Assembly (NCBI GenBank): GCA_023430975.1
Contig: JAEYYB010000009.1
Location: 1-64,000 of the forward strand
Reading direction: 5' to 3'
DNA from: Bacillota bacterium
GTDB lineage: Bacteria > Bacillota > Clostridia > Acetivibrionales > DSM-2933
DNA length: 64,000 nt
The position numbers and the translations under genes are program-made. Under the pieces are notes generated by a model. The model ran no database searches. It was not told the origin of the DNA and saw only the letters and a program-made list of their open reading frames with translations. Positions 39,301-47,165 of the stretch are shown piece by piece (position 1 is the stretch's first letter; each line of letters begins with the position of its first letter).

Positions 39301-42300
39301 AATCACTTGATTTGTACTTTAATGGAAGTGTAAACGTGAAGAGCACTTTCCCGGGATTTAACAGTAACGGTATTGATATTTCGGCTTCCGGCGGAAGTAC
39401 AAAAGCAAGGGTCAGCTTTGGCTCCAACAAAACAAATTATCCACACACTGTCACAATAACAGTTACTTCGGAAACTGCACAGTTTGATAAGCTTGTAGAG
39501 CAATTTGCAGGTGATCAGGTACCAACGCCTTCCCAGGATGATAGCTCGCCTCAGATTTATTGGAGCAGAAGCTTCCCTCAAACTGCATCAATAAAGAGCG
39601 GAACCAGCTATACCGTTGATCTTACATGCTATGTATTGGATGACGGCAATTTATCATCCGTTACCTTAAATGATAATGTTCCGGCTGGTCTGGTTAAAAA
39701 TGACAACGGCTTCTGGCAATTTAAGATACCGGTAAATGAAAATGGAACAATATCGGTTGCAGCCATTGATGCATCGGGCAACCGTACTGCTCAGTCCTTA
39801 ACAGTTGATTGGTTCAACAGCACAGTATCACAAAACTCGGTTGGGGATGCTCCTTCGGTAACTGCCAAATTCCAGGTAGGAAGCCAGGATGTCCAAGACG
39901 GCAAGTATATAAATCAGGGTCAAACTGCTTATTTAAGTGCAAATGCAGTACCGGGTAAGGTAAGCGGCTCCCCCATAGATGATGTGGCTGCTAACTATAT
40001 CAGCAGTAAAACAGATGTTGCGGCAAACAAAACAACCCTGGATATCTCAAACATTGATGCTGAAAGTGACGGAAGGTTTTTGGTCAGCAACAACGGCTAC
40101 TATCAGGTGACTGCAACAGCCAAAGATGGCACATGGAGTTCAACGATTCTATTGATGGATCGTATGGATGTGAATCAGCCCACAGTCCACCTTGAAGAGA
40201 TAAGCCCGGATAAACAGGATGCCGGAAATACTAAAAGGTCACTTTCATGGAATGTTGCCAAGAGCAGTGCCATACTCTCATCCATCAAGACTGCAGCCAT
40301 AAACGATTATCCCCTTTCCTTCCAGCAGGGCTTGACCCGTATAGCAGGCACATTCCCTGTAACATTTGGCGGAAAGTACACCCTGTATGCTGAGGATATG
40401 GCCGGGAACTACAACAATAGCTCCATAACAGTAAAGGATTTCCCAATAGACATTACATCTGCTAATGTTTTCAAGGTAAGTAATTCCTGGAACAATGATA
40501 AAAACAACGGATTTATCACCATAGACAGCAATTTTATAACCGGTGGTCTATATGATGCTTCAAAATCCGTGCCGGCGGCCAATACTTATCGGGGTTCTTA
40601 CCAGTTTGCTGCTGAAAAAGCCGCTGATGCTTCCAGGTATGCTGATGCAGCAAAAGCAATTGCCCAGAATAACGCGGATTATACAAAATGGCTTAAGAAT
40701 CTTAAATGGCAGGATGATCCTGTTATATCCGATCTTTCACCCGGTGATTACACCATATATGTACGTGATGCTCAGGATAAGGATAATATCAAGGTTATAT
40801 CCAAAAAGTCATTGACTGTAAATGATGACTATATAACCTTTAAAACAGAAAAAACGCGTTCAACAAATTATGCTCCAAAGGACGGCTCAATCACAATAAC
40901 TGCAGCAGGCGGTAAGGATGCACTTGGTACATACCAGTTTGCAATTCTTCCACATACGGGCATTAATCCATCTCCTGTACCGGTATCCGATATGGAGTCC
41001 AAGGGTGCAGTGTGGGAAATCCCCGATATGCCGTTGACCGACCTCAATATTAAAAAATACAAGGACCTAACCTACGGTCATTATCAGGTAGCTGTTCGGC
41101 CGATGGCAGGTGTATCAAGTGCCGATCTCCATAATCTTGGAAGGCTTTATGATGATGTTATATCCGCTGAATCAAATGTAGCCAATGCCGAGAAAGCTCT
41201 TACAGATGCATCAATAAATGAAGCTGTAAACACTTATATCAACAACATAAGTATGGCTCTCCAGAACTGGAACAATGCCGCTGCTGCCGACAAGGCTGCT
41301 GCTCAGGCTGAATACTTGGCTGCTGTCAACAACGATGCAACTATCCTTGATATGCTTAAGCTATGGAATGAGGCTAAGGAGGCTGTTCAAAACGGTACCG
41401 GAACCCAAAAAGACTTAAATACAGCTAAAGACAACTATAACAATGCTGTTAAGGCCTTTGCCAAAGCCCAGGCAACCTCTGATGCCAATGACAAGCTTAC
41501 AAAAGCAAAAGCTGCCCTGGCACTTTCCAATAAGGCATTAGAAGATCAAAGGAAGCAACTTAATGACAAGTCTGATGCGGCTTTTTCCGCTGACCCAACT
41601 CTGTGGGATAATGCAAACTCGTCCATGGTTTACGTTGATTACTATATCTACAGAAATGACACAACAGAAACAGAGAAAGATAAGGAAGATGACGAGAAAA
41701 AACCTGGTACTGTTCCGGTTATAGAGTACAAGGTTGAAGACAGTTGGGTAACTGTTACAATACCGGATGAAATTAGAAGCATTGATAATGAGTCAACGGA
41801 TAAAATAATAGGCTATAATTCAAGCAAAAACATACTTATAACCGGAAAGAACCTACTCATGCAAATACCGAAGGGTACATTGTCAAAGGGTGATAATCTC
41901 AACTCAATGGTATTGTTAGACTATCAGATTCCGGCAAAACCACAGGATTATGTAATAGCCTATACAGGTAAAGACGGCAAAGCACGGATCATACCTTGGA
42001 GTTTAGTGTCATCAGATGGTCTTATGTATATTGCTTCATCAAGAGGAACATACTCAGTGGTTAAGAATACATGCACCTTTAGCGATGTTTCAGCTGACTT
42101 CTGGGGTGCTGATGCAGTTTCCTTTGCAGCTTCCCATGAGCTTTTCAAGGGCACAGGCAAAAACACATTCAACCCGGATGGACATATGACTCGCGGCATG
42201 TTTGTCACAACCCTTGGACGCCTTGCAGAAATAGATGTAAAAAAATATCCCAATAGCTTCTTCAGTGATGTTCCGTCTAATGCGTGGTATAGTCCTTATA

Positions 42301-42635
42301 TCGGATGGGCTTCGGAAAATGGCATCATAAGCGGGTATTCCTACAAAGTATTCCGACCTGATGACATAATAACACGTGAACAGATGTGTACAATTATCAA
42401 CCGTTACATAAAGAAGTTCGGCATTGAGTTTGCTAAGACTGCAAATATTGAAAATTTCACAGACAGCAGCAAGATAAGCCCATGGGCTAAAGAAGCTGTA
42501 AACCTTTGTCACCAATACGGGCTTATTAAGGGCAAAAACGGCAACCTCTTTGATCCGCAGGGAAAAGTAAGCCGTGTAGAAGCAGCCACAATTTATATGA
42601 ACATGATTAATGCCGGATTAAGAAAAGGAAAATAA
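30357..42635 (+). CDS. Giant S-layer-anchored surface protein (4092 residues)
   Basis: The ATG at 30357 follows GGAGGGAG; the reading frame is intact over 12.3 kb. A signal peptide covers about 1-33. Calx-beta-like domains lie at about 55-130 and 328-445 (ELTVNEGGEGKITVYRLGG; VDYSTTDGTAVAGRDYGSSS). A Gly/Ser-rich hinge lies near 1346-1368, and charged helical stretches near 1938-2005 and 3595-3735 (many Ala/Lys/Asn heptads). CARDB-like beta segments lie near 2515-2700 (FQVGNRGSVTADNAYVQFTY). Three SLH domains close the protein (about 3905-3950, 3968-4020, 4031-4085), which bind secondary cell-wall polymer. No catalytic motif is seen. A role as surface fibre, adhesin or scaffold is inference. 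The next gene, an SLH subtilase, starts 14 nt later. Confidence 0.9.
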   Translation: MKTKRIFFKIMALLVSILMLFTSIPLNVLAYYKEKNNGISIKDKNGNTIMTNSSWETKFPYGTFAFSTSELTVNEGGEGKITVYRLGGTKGRATAVINYVPAITDIAEGVKSYSNAAGSSDISIRVEDPLPIAKYQTIGKDPDPIKPSPAVGITTGKIDEKGDLHLKLGTEAESYQWYIFADNAWKVVTGATDNEFTISNDDYLKYDIRCVFTIKGIAYCSDSLKGMAYENAKQEVLGTPPADIDLNPPTTYSVVPMDNPDKYAGYAFTVTFAEDEWVKDIYVSSKDNTKSQPDKFGTFTIVGCEGGSLYDAANTLMLRVKENEAPTASQIGFEVKSVTVDKASGTAILIVKRTGGNQTVLSVDYSTTDGTAVAGRDYGSSSGTLNFYSDIDEQTIKIPLINDGKATNEKISFTVTISNLKGDTNKICSLTDTTATVYLYNTAVESKKNLSTMLYDEDVIDATGNTLEASDSLAPTKLATVGGTEIKNKKNSPSATIVYPDKDDKNGEIKAFTYNYALGSISFSNPINRWMDRTYIANKSNQSNGDTLSGLYKSGWTGGSADGNGWKIESKGNSSGDLTIPYGSAMYSRFYGTFSWNASLASDEDIFFYGLEYVYPYFQVLKSSGEQYAYVNANHSTSGNWWDGYTLRWYTSGSIDSSWNVGDNVGKLRLGTQRYDAHNGKSNALAALNDGYLVRRKFDNKFGLRIYTANDSDSSPSGSAQLTEASGVYKSIQPTVSIVNGSGGVDGSGKLYVGSTIQVELKSTASYKPATEDSTLDYGVYLTDSSGKIVATGKKEAGSNKYNINMIWDGFTQSSLTDTYTINVVMTRSQEFKIDIRPSVQRLKDVDGNVLNSIDTGKITETIDKFKSHGSSFITIGYSETDKNSGNRFTYKQKNINKSDLTGTDTSGVIKYPSNIENIQWINFNLPSDDIVILDGKSFYGNEKIYLEMRNLSTASLDFRYYEKNYITAANDMTTSISQTGLYLDKNGNGRIDGYFNMQTGYFILDKDNKGDDIDEFIYFLNKDTDYDESVFAPVPMYDSKGQIVGYRQYFLKAFYTMTPRSLVAPAGANSNDYAQVIPAFIADVTNPNQYAKLTSEQKAYRYIISGKSRSYINNSVPQNESDYNVSSDNHLMYGAEASVLSTVDIPLGGDHNPPKLSGKAFTWTPDYHGNLRSKFTNPSPIFIPHSLAGDNIPVAEIASIDTNTGAVTYKSGAEDAAAKINNYLGSFTSDDTFALCVQEQKKAGDSLPDDSEIPDTETVNHSSSGSYQNADYLKAQNGSSTPESGVDMGQSGNEFPEFNLDIGTKLPVAEIGVSDYVTITMNGYEVGFSIGIPLGGYNSNGDAGTGGIGSGGGSGGSGGSGSSTSESNWFGPKKANAANMADMGKMKNFLRNPSMETAKGADDSYANAKDNGKMKSSSFSVDFSVSLAFLFKYNPIDNAFYFSQFSVAIAAELQYKMQYRLTPCPIVYVYVTVGISIEIGTGLSVDRDPKEEPTAALSTETILNPGQTYKFETDYKAFNVTFSGKLGLKSTLPEFKEGYIKSEGDDPVTVTLKKQDGNKLGSKYQVTLVALEKTTIKRVARVVDADSHVYWNGMTISPEAFVEAGAGIGIEIVKFEVFIKISVGCKMTLGAYKKEYDTATGLYSGKYEGFSFDEFDFSLGLGFRVVLLLFSYEMDLIKYSITYDKADGWKHKWSALGDTFGGDIGTLSMTDTNGNTTNAGVRIRLPGSTAATQKIYQPQRDDELTALSYNPTDSNVPFQLSGYGSSGDAFKLADGLLTGYDYKVVTVGKDNYVIYTYGRKGAANEVDNSMLVMSKLRVTSANGKESYGLVNPVNELSATPYILLDTTDGKTDDGTGDLDFNAWADGNNINAAWISYASVSAAAPTILTKPASNVPQLTDGTKMDVTNYKNAGFVPEEPKVVTDPGSKPVEPVQSDYYKSDTDFNKKYSTYEEAKSAYDAALTDYNQYDEKKQAYDDYLVKKKEYDTAKAWYDYFASVDNYNNYIQSRATKAAKNTVIKKASFTVKSSYSGTEGFTASKVISSAPGSTVYVPDSSGDGSAVFYAQAVHYSDSELKKMVSDYTSYLNNSYPGSDASESIRQYRLLYQTGIWETYGKGTQLSASVNGKITSVGISANQTLDNIETKKIGNTYYIAYTTSQQEIQAQDFVTIRRLYIRTATVNSDETVTFQTPYLIKILVDYDRNKGGKDGVYKNASLSKAYSDPYFANLQFLKGKIGQLTGGESIEQLSSDTAENFLLFEMNGSTYIIPEVELNNIVKSGTGTLYPFFTPENMTGDDGSPALQTTTGRAEVTIGADGAGNISAVYTGAVANTGNNALYLSKYDPNTNTWGVGTMLAMRNMQVYEDSISKGWSKDDAQNAYLGKLNGYTGGSMDQLKFSNLQIALGLSADTNTVSTLSDDHNASDTTSSEYKKLSSKFGISKEPTVLSLLGMDDAELIAAGDTPSPTKDTLLVITQASLTKLKEYTVNGEKALGPDGDSTVGIYAVSYGVGTQSIGEDKATFASYDFSAGSELRPTISFVNTGDVSIRGSASNPITVKLNVKTLDNVSTTLNKWKITRNIASGQKVELSGTSAALTKDLPSGSVFYITVEEDGSYSSKAFNATTLSSDGKSGTLVVSPKPELGFEHFSIKSIGIDSNGNAVLNVDFQVGNRGSVTADNAYVQFTYETGKDSSGKLTYSPLDLRIAGTNLTVSKEEVLKLLGASTDTNKQNGILYLYNSSDGGNISKGKGRTVTGTLVVPASCYKGSATGSLNINVEIFSDADTVKSFNTGVLEAVHGEYNSINNIRSTQIEHTTYFNTADRITLAMGNTMRLPVTIATTKETAPVITVTEISNASDNARNLGILYYKDTGNFSKGHTTGTLVITPTKEGTGVIHIKDIATNTTKAITYTVTEYGEGINIYNDNSMFSFKNADGSDYDKASTTIQNWQFKGNIPVWGTGETENEPYLSNLSYGDKNSSFRFTTVAESLDLYFNGSVNVKSTFPGFNSNGIDISASGGSTKARVSFGSNKTNYPHTVTITVTSETAQFDKLVEQFAGDQVPTPSQDDSSPQIYWSRSFPQTASIKSGTSYTVDLTCYVLDDGNLSSVTLNDNVPAGLVKNDNGFWQFKIPVNENGTISVAAIDASGNRTAQSLTVDWFNSTVSQNSVGDAPSVTAKFQVGSQDVQDGKYINQGQTAYLSANAVPGKVSGSPIDDVAANYISSKTDVAANKTTLDISNIDAESDGRFLVSNNGYYQVTATAKDGTWSSTILLMDRMDVNQPTVHLEEISPDKQDAGNTKRSLSWNVAKSSAILSSIKTAAINDYPLSFQQGLTRIAGTFPVTFGGKYTLYAEDMAGNYNNSSITVKDFPIDITSANVFKVSNSWNNDKNNGFITIDSNFITGGLYDASKSVPAANTYRGSYQFAAEKAADASRYADAAKAIAQNNADYTKWLKNLKWQDDPVISDLSPGDYTIYVRDAQDKDNIKVISKKSLTVNDDYITFKTEKTRSTNYAPKDGSITITAAGGKDALGTYQFAILPHTGINPSPVPVSDMESKGAVWEIPDMPLTDLNIKKYKDLTYGHYQVAVRPMAGVSSADLHNLGRLYDDVISAESNVANAEKALTDASINEAVNTYINNISMALQNWNNAAAADKAAAQAEYLAAVNNDATILDMLKLWNEAKEAVQNGTGTQKDLNTAKDNYNNAVKAFAKAQATSDANDKLTKAKAALALSNKALEDQRKQLNDKSDAAFSADPTLWDNANSSMVYVDYYIYRNDTTETEKDKEDDEKKPGTVPVIEYKVEDSWVTVTIPDEIRSIDNESTDKIIGYNSSKNILITGKNLLMQIPKGTLSKGDNLNSMVLLDYQIPAKPQDYVIAYTGKDGKARIIPWSLVSSDGLMYIASSRGTYSVVKNTCTFSDVSADFWGADAVSFAASHELFKGTGKNTFNPDGHMTRGMFVTTLGRLAEIDVKKYPNSFFSDVPSNAWYSPYIGWASENGIISGYSYKVFRPDDIITREQMCTIINRYIKKFGIEFAKTANIENFTDSSKISPWAKEAVNLCHQYGLIKGKNGNLFDPQGKVSRVEAATIYMNMINAGLRKGK

Positions 42636-42649
42636 GCTGGAGGAAACAA

Positions 42650-45607
42650 ATGAAGCACCTAATTCGTGTTCTTGCCTTCGTTACTGCAATAACATTTGGT
42701 ACATGGACTATTCCAATAGTCCATGTACATGCTGAAGAAGGCAGAATGGAAATAAAAAATAAAAGCTATATTTTCAAATTGAAGAATGATTCACCTGAAA
42801 TCCTTCCGGTAGGGGATAGCAGTATCAAGCATATCCCCCATACGGAGGGCTTATATACCACTGATAGCTTGGAAGCTATACAAAAATACATTGACAGAGG
42901 GTTAGTTGAATACGTGGAACCTGATAGCATTGTAAGTCTTCTTGACACCGACCCACAGCTCACACCCGACTTACAGCTTACTCCGACTCCACAGCTTACA
43001 CCCGATCCACAGCTCACATCTGACCATCTGCTGACACTGACCTCACAGCTTACACTTGACCCAATGGTTTCAAGCCAGTGGTACATGGATTCACTTGAGA
43101 TCAGCAGTGCATGGGATAGAGGTCTTAGGGGCAATGGCGTTACTGTTGCAGTAGTTGATTCGGGTGTCAATATAAGCCATGAGGATTTGGCGGGAGTCTC
43201 AATCAGTGGGTACAACTTTATAGGGAGCGATACCTCTGATTATGGCACAGATTTTACAGGCCACGGTACCTTTGTCAGCGGCATCATTGCTGCACAGGTC
43301 AATAATGGCAAAGGAATTGCCGGTATTACAGATAGGGTTAATCTTCTGGAGCTTAGATGTTTTGATTCAAAAACCACTCGCACATCAAATGTGGTAAGTG
43401 CACTTGAATATGCTGTAAAACAAAATGCTGATGTTATAAACATGAGCTTTGGAGGTACAAACTCAAGCCTTGCAACCTCTCTTCGGGAGCAAATTGATAT
43501 TGCTGCCAAGAAGGGTATTATACTGGTTTCTGCTGTGGGAAACGGAGATAACGGCGATGTAACTTCCCTTAACTATCCTGCGGCATTTGAAAGTGTGGTG
43601 GGAGTTGGCATGGTAGATATCAACGGTCTTGTCCATCCCCACTCCCAAAGAAACAGCAGTGTATTTGTAACCGCTCCCGGCGTTGGGTTACCCGGCTTGG
43701 GAAACTTTGCTTCCGATGCCTATATAAGCTCAGTTACAGGCACTTCCTATGCTGCAGCCTTTGTCACATCCCTAGCAGCCATGGCAAAGCAAGTAAATAA
43801 GTCAATTGACGGCAGTGCATTTAAGAAGCTTCTAATGGCTTGTGCTGTAGATGACCAATCCGGTGATGGCTACGATACATCATATGGATACGGTATTGTG
43901 AATGCAAGACTAATGGCAGAAGCACTTACAAAAGACTATAAAATAACATACAATAGCAACGGCGGTACCATTAAAGGTACTGCTGGAGCTGATTATCCAA
44001 CTGCCTATAGGATAGACAGAAAGACAGATGTAATCCTTCCCGTTCCTGTAAAAAACGGTTACAAATTTGCAGGATGGTATGACGACCCCACATTCACCGG
44101 AAACAGCATCACAAAGGTTGCCGACAATTCAGTGGGTGATGTGGAGTACTTTGCAAAATGGGAAATGAATACGGCTACCACTGTAAATTCTATAACTGTA
44201 CAGGGAGTCACCGCTGAGGTTTATGAATCCAGCAACACTATTTATAACGTCACGCTGCCATCAAACCATGGCAAGATAACGGCATCCGATTTCCTTATAG
44301 TTCCCGCAAGCCACAGTGCTTCGGTTACTAATCCCGTATCAGGTGAAAACCCGGATACTTGGACATTTGATGTTACAAATGAAAGTGAGTCAACTACATA
44401 TACGGCTAATGTTAAACTATCAAACTTTGCCCGTCCTTTAGTAAAAGGAGCTCTACCTACGGGAGTGTCAACACCTGCTTCCAGTGATGGTAAAATCAAG
44501 GTTGTTCCATATTTAAGGCAAGATATCTCCTCATGGTTTAATGATGTAAACTCAGAAACAACCTACAGCATAGTTTCATCCAGCGGTACAGGCAAGGCTG
44601 AAATATCTGAAAACACACTCACATACACTCCATCAGGAAGTGATGCAGGAAAGTCTGTAATACTCACTATCAGTGGAAAAAACGGACCTTTTGAGAGCAC
44701 TGCTAGCGTGACTGTGTCCATATGGGTAAATCCGGTTCCAGCTAATATTATAACCTATCCTGTTACCCCTATAAGTGAAAGCACAGCTTCTACCCCAACA
44801 CCGTCTGTGATGCCTGATACCACTGTCGCTTTGCCTATTCCTCCAAATGAAAGCGACTACATAGCCAATGATCGGGATTCAGGTTTGGGCGAAAGCAAAA
44901 TCCCTGATACCACTTCAACAAATGAAAAGGAAAGTAATAACAGTATGTCCAAGCACACAGATAACACGGAAGAGCAAAAGGCTTTAGTTATAAGCAATGC
45001 AACTGATATAGCCAGCAACAAACTACCATCTGGTGGGTGGAGCAATCCGTTTACAGACGTAAAAACAACTGACTGGTACTTTGACTCTGTGGCCTTTATT
45101 TGCCAAAAGGGTTTTTTCAACGGGCTATCCGATAAGATATTTGCACCGGATGCCGCCATGACACGCTCCATGCTTATAACAGTTCTTTACCGTATAGCTG
45201 GAAAGCCACAAGTTGATTCATCAGGTATCTTTGAAGATGTGTCAAAGGGTGCATGGTACGGAAATGCCGTTAATTGGGCATATTCCAATAAAATAGTTTC
45301 CGGCATAAACAACAAGAAATTCGCACCAGAAAAACCGGTTACCCGACAGGAGGCAGCAGTTATTTTATATAATTACGACAAATACCTGAAGAAAAGCGAT
45401 GTCGATGAAATGGTTTCACAGGATATATTGAATAATTATCATGACAAGGAAGATGTTTTATCATGGGCATATGAAGGAATGAGTTGGGCTGTCAACTGCA
45501 AACTTATCAGCGGCAAAACCAAATCCATGCTAGCTCCGGCAGGCACAGCAACTCGTGCTGAAGTTGCTGCAATCCTTCACCGATATTGTGATATTGCAAA
45601 ATTGTGA
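42650..45607 (+). CDS. Subtilisin-family protease with SLH anchor
   Basis: A 985-residue exoprotein. A signal peptide (about 1-28) and a propeptide-like region are followed by a short tandem stretch of QLTPD-type repeats (about 102-137). The S8 catalytic domain (about 145-430) has Asp170 (VVDSGV), His205 (GHGTFVSG), oxyanion Asn298 and Ser366 (GTSYAAA). An InlB-type B-repeat (YNSNGGTIKG ... GYKFAGWYDDPTF) lies near 435-505, then beta domains, a Ser/Thr/Pro linker, and three SLH domains (about 800-980). It follows the giant protein by 14 nt, so the two are co-transcribed. The protease may process that protein or other surface proteins (inference). Confidence 0.93.
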   Translation: MKHLIRVLAFVTAITFGTWTIPIVHVHAEEGRMEIKNKSYIFKLKNDSPEILPVGDSSIKHIPHTEGLYTTDSLEAIQKYIDRGLVEYVEPDSIVSLLDTDPQLTPDLQLTPTPQLTPDPQLTSDHLLTLTSQLTLDPMVSSQWYMDSLEISSAWDRGLRGNGVTVAVVDSGVNISHEDLAGVSISGYNFIGSDTSDYGTDFTGHGTFVSGIIAAQVNNGKGIAGITDRVNLLELRCFDSKTTRTSNVVSALEYAVKQNADVINMSFGGTNSSLATSLREQIDIAAKKGIILVSAVGNGDNGDVTSLNYPAAFESVVGVGMVDINGLVHPHSQRNSSVFVTAPGVGLPGLGNFASDAYISSVTGTSYAAAFVTSLAAMAKQVNKSIDGSAFKKLLMACAVDDQSGDGYDTSYGYGIVNARLMAEALTKDYKITYNSNGGTIKGTAGADYPTAYRIDRKTDVILPVPVKNGYKFAGWYDDPTFTGNSITKVADNSVGDVEYFAKWEMNTATTVNSITVQGVTAEVYESSNTIYNVTLPSNHGKITASDFLIVPASHSASVTNPVSGENPDTWTFDVTNESESTTYTANVKLSNFARPLVKGALPTGVSTPASSDGKIKVVPYLRQDISSWFNDVNSETTYSIVSSSGTGKAEISENTLTYTPSGSDAGKSVILTISGKNGPFESTASVTVSIWVNPVPANIITYPVTPISESTASTPTPSVMPDTTVALPIPPNESDYIANDRDSGLGESKIPDTTSTNEKESNNSMSKHTDNTEEQKALVISNATDIASNKLPSGGWSNPFTDVKTTDWYFDSVAFICQKGFFNGLSDKIFAPDAAMTRSMLITVLYRIAGKPQVDSSGIFEDVSKGAWYGNAVNWAYSNKIVSGINNKKFAPEKPVTRQEAAVILYNYDKYLKKSDVDEMVSQDILNNYHDKEDVLSWAYEGMSWAVNCKLISGKTKSMLAPAGTATRAEVAAILHRYCDIAKL

Positions 45608-45657
45608 TTTATAATTGAGTGATAGTGTTATAATTTAAAATTAATATAATTTGGGTG

Positions 45658-45686
45658 TTGACTTAATAACAATGATATTGTAAAAT
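45658..45686 (+). promoter_or_regulatory. Sigma-A promoter of tRNA-Ser
   Basis: TTGACT and TAAAAT are separated by 17 nt and end 30 nt before the mature tRNA 5' end. Confidence 0.75.
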
Positions 45687-45716
45687 GTATAAGCGTGTTA
45701 AATTAATAAGATTTGT

Positions 45717-45807
45717 GGAGAGATGGCTGAGCTGGTCTAAGGCGCACGACTGGAAATCGTGTGACGGTTAACCCCGTCCGAGAGTTCGAATCTCTCTCTC
45801 TCCGCCA
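45717..45807 (+). tRNA. tRNA-Ser (anticodon GGA)
   Basis: A 91-nt class II tRNA. The acceptor arms GGAGAGA and TCTCTCC pair perfectly, the anticodon loop CTGGAAA carries GGA, a long variable arm follows, the T arm has GTTCGAA, and CCA is encoded. Its 3' half also serves as the left edge of a direct repeat (see 45748-45897), a common integration target. Confidence 0.95.
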
Positions 45808-45897
45808 GAATGAAGGGCTTTGCCGATGGGATAAGGTCCTTTATTTATGTCAAAATCAAAGAATTTTAGTAATTTGCAAACATTTTGCAAACACTCA
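45748..45897 (+). repeat. Left copy of tRNA-based direct repeat (attL-like)
   Basis: From the anticodon stem of tRNA-Ser to about 90 nt past its CCA. The matching copy at 52167-52313 has about a dozen substitutions and two small gaps. The last 28 nt, including the tandem TTTGCAAACA pair, are identical. In the two copies the shared block covers the tRNA 3' half plus downstream DNA, as expected for site-specific integration at a tRNA 3' end. Confidence 0.65.
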
Positions 45898-46057
45898 TTA
45901 AAATTCATACAAATCCTCTTTTTCCTCTTTGTTTTTAGTCTTTTATATGTTAAAACATAGTCCAAATAATTCAAATATTGCTTTAGTGAAAAAAGGACTG
46001 AAATGTGATATAATATATTGTGGAAGAGTTTTATTGTTAACTTGGAGGAATCAAAAA

Positions 46058-46240
46058 ATGAATTATGAAAAAGATATTAACAAGATAATTGCAAGTGTTT
46101 CTGCTTCCTTAGCTGTTGAAGGATTAAAACCATCTGACGCTGGTACTGCAATTACTCGCCAATACTTAGAAGGCAAAATTTCCAGCAAACAAGCCATACA
46201 AAGAATAAAAGACAAACATTTAAAAGTGGCTGTGAAATAA
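46058..46240 (+). CDS. VbhA-like antitoxin of the Fic toxin
   Basis: A 60-residue protein starting at ATG behind TTGGAGG. It carries the class I Fic inhibitory motif (S/T)xxxE(G/N) as S17-LAV-E21-G22. In VbhA that glutamate blocks the ATP gamma-phosphate pocket of the partner Fic protein. The remaining residues form a helical YLEGKISSKQAIQRIKDKH segment, the antitoxin_VbhA pattern. It lies 1 nt before the fic start, so toxin and antitoxin are translated together. Confidence 0.9.
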   Translation: MNYEKDINKIIASVSASLAVEGLKPSDAGTAITRQYLEGKISSKQAIQRIKDKHLKVAVK

Positions 46241-46241
46241 T

Positions 46242-46859
46242 ATGGCAGATAATTTTTTCTCAAAGTATAATTGCGAGGAAGTTATTAGATCAGTCTATTT
46301 CTTCAGCGATTGTGATATTTTAGCAAATAAGCTTGGAGTAAAAGAAGAAAAATTGCTTAAATCGTTAGAAGCAGATTTAACAAACCAAAGATTATTAGAA
46401 TTATCTGAAAAAACTCTAAAAGGTCGTTTTAGTGTCACTCATTTAAAGAATATTCATAAATATGTTTTTCAAGATATTTATCCTTTTGCAGGTAAGTTTA
46501 GAAAAGAAGACATATGGAAGGGTGACACTTTCTTCTGTAAAAGCCAATATATCGTTCTGGCTTTAGATGAACTACTCAGTAAACTTAAGCATGAAAAGTT
46601 TTTACTCGGTTTAGATCGTACAGCATTTTCCGAGCGTGCGGCATACTATATGGCAGAATTAAATATGATACATCCTTTTCGTGAAGGTAATGGTAGAACA
46701 ATAAGGGAATATATTAGAACTTTGGCCTTAAAAAGTAAATATGTTATTAATTGGTCCTTAATAGATAGTAACAGATTGTTAGAGGCTTCAATTTTATCAG
46801 CTAATAAGAATTTTATTCCTTTATCTAAATGTTTATTCGAGTCTATTGATATTGGCTAG
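46242..46859 (+). CDS. Fic family adenylyltransferase toxin
   Basis: A 205-residue Fic protein with the complete active-site motif HPFREGNGRTIR (catalytic His144) and the upstream FAGKFRKEDIWKG flap segment that holds the target peptide. Proteins of this class transfer AMP from ATP to a hydroxyl of a target (VbhT targets gyrase and topoisomerase IV), stopping growth unless the antitoxin is bound. The motif is intact, so activity is expected. It lies inside the tRNA-bounded segment, which suggests acquisition with mobile DNA. Confidence 0.93.
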   Translation: MADNFFSKYNCEEVIRSVYFFSDCDILANKLGVKEEKLLKSLEADLTNQRLLELSEKTLKGRFSVTHLKNIHKYVFQDIYPFAGKFRKEDIWKGDTFFCKSQYIVLALDELLSKLKHEKFLLGLDRTAFSERAAYYMAELNMIHPFREGNGRTIREYIRTLALKSKYVINWSLIDSNRLLEASILSANKNFIPLSKCLFESIDIG

Positions 46860-47087
46860 GAAGATATTCTTATGTATTTGGTTAACTAATTAGTCTTCAT
46901 AGCTCATTCATTAAGGAGAATATAGAAAAGAATTAACCTTACTGATCATTTTCAATTAGTTTTACTTTAAATGTTGAAGTTATAAAAATGAAACTAAAAT
47001 GTATGATAAGGTACAGTCTTATCTAGATGAGATAAATCAAGCATATGAGACTGATTTTATGATTTCACAAGAATGTAAGCAATAAAA

Positions 47088-47138
47088 GAGAGTGTTGTTC
47101 GGCTACTTTTTAAAGTAGTTTTGCAACACCCTCTTTTT
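47088..47138 (+). terminator. Terminator in the Fic-ParA gap
   Basis: GAGAGTGTTG pairs with CAACACCCTC around an inner hairpin CTACTTT/AAAGTAG and is followed by TTTTTAT. The rest of 46860-47087 holds no complete gene; a 28-codon frame ending at about 47085 (MYDKVQSYLDEINQAY) looks like the tail of a lost gene. Confidence 0.65.
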
Positions 47139-47165
47139 ATTTCCCAAAAAACAGGAGGACTTGCG

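Noticed and set aside
45768..45974. Minus-strand frame ending GGEREIRTLGRG
   Set aside because: This is antisense translation of tRNA-Ser and its flank, a frequent annotation artefact.
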